64,000 nucleotides of DNA from the NCBI GenBank assembly GCA_004026145.2, contig CP034976.1, positions 9,769,469 to 9,833,468 of the forward strand, written 5' to 3'. The DNA comes from Takifugu bimaculatus (taxonomy: Eukaryota > Chordata > Actinopteri > Tetraodontiformes > Tetraodontidae). A program made the translations under genes and the position numbers. The notes beneath the pieces were generated by a model. That model was not told the DNA's origin. It did not search any database and worked only from the letters and a program-made list of their open reading frames with translations. Of the stretch, positions 41,294 to 52,564 are shown piece by piece (positions within the stretch are counted from its first letter, which is position 1; every line of letters starts with the position of its first letter).

Positions 41294-44200
41294 TTGGCTG
41301 TCAGTAGAACTGGAAATAAAAAGCCATTTTACAAAACAGACAAAAGGGGCGGGAGTCAGCGGCGGCTGTATGGAATTGTCTGCACCCACATCAGCCACCA
41401 GTGATGACATAATGTTGACCGAGCTGCTCTTGTCATTTTCATGTCGCTCCCCCTCTATTTTCACTCCGAGACAACTGCTGGCTGGATCCCTGTCACAGTT
41501 CCACGGCCCCTTCACGCCCTCGTCTCTTCCCTCCATCTCCTGCTTTTCCCTCTTCCCCGGTTTACCTCACCCACCCCACCACCTTGGTGTTTGGATGGAA
41601 CGGCTTTCACTATAATTTACGGTGCTTTTAAAACATTAATGTCTTGTGCTGTTTATAGAAGCCTGGTTTTAGTGTGGGTAGCACAGCTGAGGTAGTGGGT
41701 AAAACGGAGACTGTACACAGCCTGTGACATCCCAGCTCCATAAAGACACATGGCAGGGTTAATCCAGTATCGAGTCTGAGTAAATAATCGGTGTACACTT
41801 CATAAAACAATGAAGAGATCACGACAAAATTGCCTCTGTCTCTTGCCTTTTCTAAAAGGCAATGAGAATAAAAACAAAGGAATTCTTTACATAGATCCAG
41901 TATTAGGGCTCTGGGCCTAATGCCCTGGAGTGTCAATTAATTTAGTCTAGGGATTTGCAGCCTATTCTTCCTAATTGAGCCTAGTGGAGACCCCTGTGGC
42001 TCCCCATGATTGGAAGTGGTGCCTTTCATAATTAATATTTTCCCCGACTTTATTATTATTTTTTAATGAGGTGGTAATGTAAATGTATGCATCTCATTAT
42101 TGTTAAAGAACCATCTACACTATTGTTCAGGTCTGTGGTGTTTACCATGAATAAGGGAGTGAAGGGAAGTGGCAACAGCACATTAAAGTCAGACAACTTT
42201 GAGCGGGTGTGTTTGAATACGAAGCGGAGCTTGCTCAATGAGAGTCTCATTAGTATTGCCTAATACGTGTGTTTTTAAAAGCTTATAGGTTAAGGCCCGA
42301 CTTGCCTCCATTTCACTGGAGCCCTCTTTAATTTGTTGTATAATTCTCTTTGTCAGCAGCTGACAAGAGCCCCTTCAGAGAGAGCGCCGTGCACCCTGCA
42401 TCCAGTAGAAACAACTGCACAACACGTCTAATTAAACCTGTTTGAGATGCTTCCTCCTCCCGTTCCTTCACCACTTTGGAGAAATGATTTTAGAAAGGCG
42501 CTTTCATCCCATCCGTCTGTCCGGAGAACATAACTCCTGGTGATTACACAAATTACCTCCTCTCCCAGGAGAGCCATGGATCCACTGGTAACAATAAGTG
42601 TGTGATTCACAGTGCTTCCACCTCTCTGTTCTTACAAATGGCCGTCAAATTACCATTTATTAATCACCGTCTGTGGTTAGTCTGTGATCAGGATTTGTGC
42701 TAGAGAGGGGAAAAAGCTTTAATTTAGCAGCAATTTTTATGTGCCACTCATCAGATTGTGTGCAACTTAAATCGTTCCCTTAAAGTTACTGATGACTAAG
42801 ACCTTCCCAGAAAGGAGGAGGGGTTACCTGCCGACCTCAATACATCCGGCTTTGTGTTAAGAAAAGAAAGGAAGAGGAAAACTAATTTCCTGAAACTCCA
42901 TTTCTTAAGCGTTGATTAGTGAAAGAGCATAATTAGAATGAAATGTGAAGTCAGGGCTTTTTGAGATTGCGTCGCTTCCTCTGGAAAAAAAAAAAAACCA
43001 GGCCATGATTAATGAATAAATGATTAATGAGAGAACTAATTAATCAATTAATTATTAAGCAAGCACTCTGAACATGAAACGCGCAGGATGATGGCGAACG
43101 GTGGATTTAAGAGATGTTTAGGTTGTGTGTTAACAGGGGGAAAAAAGGATTTAGGATAATCTGCCTGTTTGTTCTGTCGGTTTGTTTTTGTGTTGTGTTG
43201 TGGTGGAGGATGTGGAAGGAGGCGGATGGGAGGAGATGGAAGGTGCAGTTGTTGTCTTGAGCTTCCTGAGTCTCATATGAGAGCACTGACCTCAAAATGC
43301 TGAACAGCTTCACCATATAGATATCAGGATCAGGGCTTTAGGTTAAGTAGGAGTCAAGCTGCTTAAAGTTTTCGACATTTGCTACCCAGGCGGACGGCTC
43401 GTGTGTGACACCTCTAAACAGTGAGCTGAAACGTTCCCTTCTTCTCCCAGTCCCTTCTCCCACCCCTTTCTTTAACTAGGACATCGCATCAATCTTTGAT
43501 AATCTTCAGTGAGGGTCTCTCCGGTATGACCAGGCTGGGGAGACGTCACAGCTGGGTTTGATGTGGCCAATGTGGACTGAAACTGCACTGTACAGGACTG
43601 TTTCGTGGGACGTTTGACCTTTTTTTGCAGTTTATTCATCGCTGCCATAAAAGACTGTATGAACAATAAATGTCCCCACCAGAAACCCCTCACACTTTAT
43701 TCGATGACTCCTTCTATACCTTTTTTGCAGTGCTGGTGGGGGCTTTTTCCAGGATGAAGAAAGTCTTCAGAGCTGATAAACAACAAGATTCGGGATGCAA
43801 AATATTATTTTATAAGTGCACGAATTTATTATTTCTAATAAAATGCAAGCATTACCCTATAAAGCTGCCTTTTAACCCCACCTCCCCAAGACACCCGAAA
43901 ACACATCCTCAAAGCAGGAAACATGAGAGAAAGATCTTTCATCCCTGCATATCTTGCCTGGCATTTTCTGCTGGCCTTATTAACAGAGTTGTGAGTGACA
44001 GAAGCAGAGTGTTCCGGGGGAATCTCAAGGGGCTTTGATAGATGTGATGGCGCCTGCAGCAAGCTGAGGGCAGGATCATGCTTACGTTTATCTGCGTTAA
44101 GTGCTTTGTAAACTTCTTTGTCTCCTATTTTCCCTCTATCTGTCTCCTAGCCTATTGTTTTTCAGTGTTTTTCCACAGACACAGGGTGAACGGGTGATGC

Positions 44201-47200
44201 ATTCTAGCCCGGTCACACCATGGCATTGCCGATTTCCTCAGAGCCAACGGGCTGTGAATAGGTCTTTGTCGTGCTGTGGGGTGGGGTGGGGGGTGGCGCA
44301 TTGACTGTGAAAACCTGGACATATGGCGGCTGTGTGCTGGGATGTATCAGACAGAGAATGCCAGGGGTTGGGCTCCCGACCCTTGCCTGGTGCCTGGTCT
44401 TTAACACCTTACCGGCTACACCCAAGTGTCTGACCTTCTAAACTTAAACACCTTATTGTGTGGGCTGTTCGAAGGGTGTGGTTCTTTTGGATTTTACATG
44501 GGATGACTGGTTCAGTTAGGGGTGGATATGTACCGTGTGACTGTTTTCCCAAACATGCAGCATGCGCCGTTTCTCAGACCTACAGCAATGCGCACAGATG
44601 GAGACACTTTACGGTGCAGTGTTTGCAAGGCAGGAGTAAACAGTGCCTGTATCTTTGATAGCCAGACTTCTACAGAGAAGCCTTCCCATGTCCTGTTGTG
44701 ATAAGGCTGTTAATTAAGTGTCCAACAGGAACGTTTAGAGCTTCCACTACGGTTATATCATCACCCACACAGAATCACAATATGGAAATTAGTTATTTTG
44801 TGGTCCTCACACCTAAACATCCTCTGAGGACAACAAACCACACTCTTTTGCTTATTCTATCCCCCCCAAAACATAACTTTTTTGCAGGTCACGTTTACAG
44901 GGAGGCCTCTGGTTTGTGGCTCTGATAAACAAGTGGACGATAAGCCCATCTGGCGAGATGATCGATCATTAGACAGTGTGTGGAGATAACTTCCAGCTTG
45001 GCCACTGGCTACCACTGATCCCACATCACCCTTTGCAGGATATGGTATGAATCACAGGAAGTTGAGCTTGATCTATATAGATTTTGCTGCTTGATTACAA
45101 ATGAAAAAAAATCCCATTTGGCTTAGCCACTCTAATGCCTCAGAGCCTTGCTGTGGATGTGTGGGTGCAACCCGTGCATCTATGTGTGTAAAATAATCGT
45201 GCTTTAACGGTCCCTTTTTAAAGATTTCTGATATTTGCCGAGACATCTATGCAATCAGTCCTACCTTCGTTCGTTTACTTTGCTCAGGCCATCCAGCTCT
45301 TAAATCTTCTCTTCTTGTGGGAGTCATCTTTTAAATCTTAATTAAAACAGACTCCAAAGCCCCCCCCCCCATCCTCCCAGGGGCTGGCTGAAAGCAGCTT
45401 AGAACAATCAAGAGGACGGATTAGAAGTGAGAAGAAAAGAAGAGAAGAAGAGACGCAAGGGGGGAGAAAAGCGGGGCGGTAGAGAAAACAACAACTAGAG
45501 TGGAGCGCCTGAGAAAAATATTGAGTGGAGAGCAAGAAATGACCCCTTTCCTTCATCCTCTTGATCCTCTCCCCCTTGCCCCATCACTCCATCCTCACCT
45601 CTCTCTGGAGGGCTCTGGAATCTTGGCCTGACCTATTGACATTAAGCTTCTCAGCAGATTAAGCGACGAATGGAGCCTCTGGAAAAGGGTAAACACTCTG
45701 GAGGAACAATGACCAACAGGCGGCAACCTTATTGGATTCTAATTAACTGCCAGGAGAAATGGCTGGGGGCATGTTAAGTGCTGTGGGACACACGTTAGAG
45801 CCCCACATCTCAGATGTTTCACCACACATCACTTTGATTCCTTTACATCCCTCGTAAAGACTCTTCATTGTCTATATATTTCTATATACTTTTATTTGAA
45901 TGTGCTGTATTTGCCAGCAGTTCCATAAACAGTTTGGTAAGCACTCTTACAAGAGCCATCCTTGGTCGCTAAACTCTTTCTTTTGTTTGCATGCTGATCT
46001 CTGTGCCCCAAAGGTAGCCATTTGAGCGATGGGGTTAAAACAAGCTGAAAAACAGGGAGCTATAATCTAATCTTGGAGCAACTGAATTATTGGAAGTGAG
46101 GGAGAGGGATGGAGGAGAGCGGAATCATTTTTCTGCCAATTCCCCTGGGAAACACCCTCCTGGAGGGCAGTGAAACAGAAAGGAACTGTGGTCCCACCCC
46201 CCTGGGTTCTGAAAACACATTTATTTTCACTTTATTCCCCCTCGTGCATCTACCAATTAAACCAAAACACTAATTTCAGTTCAAGCAGGTCTCTGTATGT
46301 GCGACCCTTATGTAGTGCTTTTCAAGTCTTTCGGCGGCCCCCTGATTAGGCAAACTCACAATGGTGCTGTAGTTCCTGGGGTTACCCTGTATGGAACCGC
46401 CACTAATTAGACCGGTCTCATTAATGCAGCAGTGTGGGAGAGAAAAGGCTCTGGTCATCGAGGGTTGAGCGTTGACACAGGAGGGGGAGCAAAAAAGCAA
46501 TGCCCTGCAAAAGAAAGGCCCTCTTCACCTCAGCAGGCATTTAATGAAATTCCTTCATTGTTGTGAAAACACACACACCCAAATACACACACACACAAAC
46601 CGTTTCACACTTCAGCACAAATACAGGTGCTAACACTGCAGCTATATCGTGAACCTGTTGCTTGTTCGCACATTACCCAGGATTAAAGCAGCTGGAAGGA
46701 GACGGGACCAGAGAAGCCATTATTTGTGGGACAAAATTGCACCCCAGTAATATGTTTGTCCACTGGTGAAGCTGACAGAATGGTGGACTCATCCATTTCG
46801 TAAAAAAAAATAGAGGAATCTCTTCCTTTGACACCATCATGAGAGCTACTTTGCAACCCTCACACATTAAAAAAAATAAAAAATCAAAGTTGGAAGGAAA
46901 TGAATCGAAGCTTCAGTTGGGCTCCTGGCCTGGAGGTATAGAAGGGATCCACATGACTGGTGCCCATTTCCACACCATTACAGCAACAGTCATGGCTGTA
47001 ATTGGTTGAATTGGGCCATTGATTTCATTCTTGCAGCCTCTTTCCACCCAACAAACTAGTTTGGGCCAGTTCTGAGACACTTTCAGTTCTTTTTAACAAA
47101 ACATCACATGCTCAAAGAAAGCTTATACAAGACTTAAATTTAGCACCATGGTGAACACGAGCACACGCACACTCCTCCTAGTTTCTCGGGATTTAGACAA

Positions 47201-50200
47201 AAGACTGGGTTAAATTGTCTTTTAAAGAACTCCCTGAGATAATAGGAGGGTTGACCTGAGCTACCAGCATGTCAGAGGCCTGTTAAGAGAAAGAAAGGTA
47301 GTTAGGCCAAGGTCTGTGGTGCAGTAAATGGTTAATCTAAAGTGTGACGGCTCAAGAGCTTCCATCAACGGACTTCAATAGGCCTCCAATCAAGCCTGAC
47401 TGCCCCTCAATCTCTGGTCAGCTGTTCCAACTGGCTTGTGATTGAGTAGCTTCATTAATGGCCTATTTATCTTCCTCCGCATCAAGACCGGCGACGCGCC
47501 GAACACACCCAAGTACCGCCTCCACTTGAACCTGAGCCGATGCACAACTATGTTGGCACGCTTTAAACCGTCAGCGGTACTAAAGCTCAGATGTGGAATC
47601 TTTGTGGTTTATTACAGCAAATGCATCCAGCTTTTCTTTCCTTTTCATGATACAAGCGCAGATTTCCAACAGGTTCACCTTGTCTTGATGTCAAATCTGC
47701 TCTGGGCCTTTTAGGCTGCGCTAACATTGCCATGTTGCCTGAACAAAACAGGAGGCCGGGTCAACCCTGACCTCACATACAGAGACCTTCTCAAAAAAGC
47801 CACAACAAACAGCTTTCTGTAGCTGTTCTGCGCCTTCGATCAAGAGAGCTGTCGTCTCTTTCTTCTGCTCCTGTTTGCACCTTTCTCTTTTTCCTACGAC
47901 TTCATCTAACATCTCCCTCTTCCTTTCCTGCTGAGCAGGTGTGTTAAATGAGGTGACTACTAGAGCAGTGCGGGGCTGTGCCTCAGAGTGCTGTCTGAAG
48001 AGGGCTTTTCTCTCTTTCCCTCTTATCTTTTATCCCCTCAATCACCCCATCTCCTTTACGCTCACTTTCCCTCCCCCTTATCCTTCTCCACCCCCATTAC
48101 TTCTTTTAATGTGTTCCCACTCACTCCTAAAAGCGAAACAGAAAGGTCCAAGATTCTGTGCCATTAGAATTCATCTACACCTCTCTGTCTATCTTCTTGT
48201 GCATCTCTTTCTCATCCTATTGTCTACTTAGCTTTATGTCTAATTATGCTGTCTCACTTATGTAATTAGTGCAAAAATAAATGGCTGCTGTATCTTTGTC
48301 TTTTCCCGTCACCCCTCCCACTGCAGCCTCTGAGAAAACAAATTATGAAGAACAATAGGTACAAATGGCTTCTGCACCAAACCACATGATGGATGCAGCC
48401 AGGGCTCCCTGCATCTCATCCCTTCCTGTTTTCCCTCATTCTCTCTCACTCTCCTTTCTCCCCCCCGCTCTGTTTTCACCAGCTCTATATCTCTGTTTGG
48501 AAATGGGATGCTCTCTCACCCAACCACCTGATCATTGTATGGCTGCATCATCTGTCTTCCCTTCTTGGCACAAACACTATATTCACACTGACATCATATT
48601 GGGCAAGGTTCTTTTTCCATTCCTTTATTTTGCTTTCACTCAGCCCCCCCCCCCCCCCTGCTGTTGTCTCCACTGGCACTCTCTTCTCCCCTATCCCCAG
48701 GAGCTTTCTGTACACTGCCACTGCAAAGCAAACGCCTGGGACTCTCTAAAGCAAACAGCCAGCATCGTGTGCCGTAGCCCCATCTGTGGATAGTCTGAGC
48801 AGGGAACAATCAGTCCCTCTCCTCCTCTGCTTCGTTCTCTTCTCATCCCCCCCTGGGATCTGCATCGCACTCAATGGCTTCCGTCAGACGGGTGCAATGT
48901 GCTGGAACAATGGTTGGGCTGCTTTCTCCAGCAGGAGTGCTAGGTTCACCTCAGCCAGCTTGGGAAGCACTTAGCCATGTGTTTTTGGCTCGCTCGACTT
49001 ATTGTGGCTTCACAGGAATGTGGTAGATGTGAAGAAAGCCTCACATTATATACTTTCTTTCCTCCAACCTCATACCCCCTCTATGTGCAGACCTGCACAC
49101 AGCCACTTCCTGTGCACAGATCGAATTTTTAGCCCGAGGTGTCGAGACATCAACTTTCTATTAATCCCCCTCTGACTTGCACCTTTGTTGTTTTTTTCAC
49201 CTCTGGTGTGCTGGAAAAAAGAACAGCAGGTTTGGATTACACTGAAACATGCATATCCATTACCTGAAATGCTAGGTTCCTGGCGGTAAATCCCTTTGAC
49301 CTCTCTCCTCCTGCCTTTCTTTTCTTTCTTTATCCAACCCACCCTCCCTTGTTTTCGAATCCGGTCCTGTCTCCACATCAGCTCGCTGTGGCCAAACAGA
49401 CAGAAGCAGGAGTAGCCCCCCTACCTGCCTATAGGCTACATTATTCTTTATGTCTCCGTGCAGCTCAGTAACATAAACATGTTTTGCCAATGAGGGAGGA
49501 GCAGTTAAAAGCCCAATCAATAAATTTTGACTGACACCCTTCACTTGACTGCTAATTGGCTGCCTGACAAGAGACAAGTTGTTGAGCTCTGTCCATGTGA
49601 GATGTTGGATGGGGGGGAGAGTTAACAGGCAGTGCAGCGCTTTTCTTAATCTTTCAATGTGCGGCAAATGCAAAGATGGGACCATCAGCAACAGCAGAGG
49701 AGACTTTCATGCAAAGACAAAAGGGACTCAAACAGTCTGCTCTCTATTTTGGTTAAGAGTTGAGTCACTAATACAATATTGGCCCTGGCAGTTTGAACAT
49801 AGCACGAGGAGCTGGTTGAGAGAAGAATAACAAAGAAAGCAGTAGAGCACTCGCTTCAAGGAACCAGTAACGGTGGCACCACAAGGGTACGTGATGTTTC
49901 CATTGCCAATAAAGGGAGCAGCAAATGGGGATTTTCATGTTTTGCTGAAAGTGTTTTTACCCATAGCTGGTTAGTAAGAGGCGCGTCCTGAGAGCTGGAG
50001 CATCATTAATTAGACATTTGGACTTTGACTAATCACTCCACAAAGGGCAAACAGCCCTGAAGATGCCAAACACTCGTCTTAGTTTATCATCCTCTGCCCT
50101 TGACCTCTGAGTGTGCCTCTGTGTTGCTTCCCTCGGCTCCTTGTGAGTCATTTGTGGATGTTCTGCACATACCATAAATCATAGTTTTAGCAAGCACCTA

Positions 50201-52530
50201 AGTGTGAAATAAATGTGGTCTGATGGTTCTGCTAACGGAGAATTTCCAGAACCTAAGCCCAGATTCTCTTTTGCAAGAATCCGTCCTGTACCGAGCGGAT
50301 GAGAATTCCACAGATTCAGACAATATAGAATATAAATTTCAATTTGCTGTTGGTTTATTTGCCTTGGCAGGAAATGTGAGTTTCTTGTCATGCTGGATAG
50401 AAATTGATTGGGAAATAAAATGAACGTGTGCTCCTCTGTGCGTGCAGTTTTCAGTTGTTTGTTCGCTTCTGGGCTCAGGATCTTCCGAGATGGTGCTACA
50501 TCTCTCTTTAGCTGGCAGTGACACTTGCATTTTAAGACAAGATAAATGCAATCCAAGTCTTTTCCCAGAATAGCTGCTAATGTATAAACGTGACTGTTTT
50601 CCCTTGGGGGCCTGTTTTAATGACATGCACAGAATCCTGGTTCCTCTGTCTCTCTGTTCTTTCCATTAGTGTGTTTGAATAGACGTATGAAAGAGTAAAC
50701 AAGTTTGCGCTGCTGTCCTCACCAGTCTGCACTCTGCTAATATACCCTAAAGTGCTCTAATGGGGAAGAAGGCTCTAGGCGGTAGCAGGAAGCTCATGTG
50801 TCCCCCATCCCCATTGTCTTATTCCTTGTCATTTCCTCCTAGGATCCTCTGACTGCCCCAGAGGAAGACAAGGTGAGGATGTGCAGAGACAGACACTCAC
50901 CAGGACAAAAGGAGGCTGGGCATTCAGTTAAAAATAATTCAGGAAGGAGACACGTGCCGTCCACTCTTTTGCTACCTGGCCAACTCAGCTTCCCGTGTCA
51001 GCCCATACCAAGGTACACATCAAGTTAAGTTGCTACCAGCTGACAACAAAGCCCGAGGACACGCTGCCAAGTTCTTTATCTGTGTTTACCCGCATGGCAA
51101 AGCTGCAAAGCTGATTAGTCACAGGCAACATTATGAACCTCCATTGTTTCCTTTCTCTTCCCACTTTCTCCTTCTGTACACGTAGGAAGTGCGTGCACAA
51201 GGATGGGAGAGTATTTGTTTGCAAAGAACAGCGGAGAGACAATGGATTGTGTCCATGGCAAGGCTTTAGGATGTGGCAGACATTGTAATTCTCTATCTTG
51301 GTTATTAAATTCTGTTAGTGTTTATCTGCACGAGCCAATGAGTCATGAAAGTGAAAACAAGGCAACGGCGAGCGCTAACAGTTTGTCGTTTGGTTAACAA
51401 GCTTAGAGGATCAAAAATAAATAAGGACACCACTACAGCAATGTCGAACTTCCAACCTTTGCTTTCCTATAAAATAGGAGTGCAAAGTGGGTCAAAATTC
51501 ATCTATAGGCTTACTTTATGTTTTCCACCTCCTAAATAATGCAAGAGACACTTCTGTTCAAGACTCAGCGGTGTTCACATTCTGCTGCGTCGGCACCTCA
51601 GTTGGCCGCGGTTCCTACAGCCAAATTTATCCCGCTTCACCCATTTATCCTTAATTTCTTACCACCCAAAGGATGTATAGAGGAATGACATAAATACAGG
51701 GAGACAAATGGAAAGCTTAAATGGGGAGAACGTGTGTGTGTGTGTGTGTGAGAGGGAGCGATAGAGAGAGAACATGCGTGTGACTGGGAGCGATAAGAGT
51801 AACGAGATGAAGAAAAGGTTAAGGATGCTCACTGTTATCCTGCTGCTTGTTGGATTAGTCGCAAAGACATTGGTGACACAGCCCAGCAACACAGCGAGCT
51901 CTAACAATATGACAGCACTTCATGAAACATGCAGCGTCCCCTAAAACCAGCCTCTTTGACCCTGTTGCCACAATTATCTGCAAACAGATCTGCAGTATTC
52001 CGGAGGGTGAAATGGTCTTTAGGTACGAAAGAGCACAGAAATATGAGGTTCCTTTGTGTGAAAGCTTCGCCTGGCGCCTCTGGCCCATTAAGAGGACGTG
52101 CACTCCCGTCCTCGTGTCCTGTAGTCTCATTCGCTGCATCCCGGCAGAAGAGCGGCGCGCACATTTCAATGGCGTTACGCTATACTCAGACATGACAGGA
52201 AACATGACTTAAGAGGAAGGGAGAGGAACTTTTAATCTCAGCGCAGAGCCTTTGAACTTAGCCCAATGAGACTCAGGCGACCCAGAGCAAAAGGTTCCAC
52301 AGAGAAGCTTGCCGAAGATTACTCGGAATACTGATGCACTGTGGAATTCAATTCCTCCAAGGGCACTCTCCAAGAAAGTAAATGATCAGGCCGTATTCAG
52401 CACATAGAGGTTGGTGCTATGTGCCACGTACACGACATCTCTGTGGCCAGATTTTCATGAGAATAAGTGAATTCTAAAGTCTCTTTGGCTGTAATTGGGG
52501 CAGCTGTTATTATTTTGTTATTTGTGTGCG

Positions 52531-52564
<34 letters not shown>

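Noticed and set aside
41027..41536. 169-codon open frame spanning the CA repeat
   Set aside because: Its length comes from the stop-free dinucleotide repeat; the translation is low complexity.
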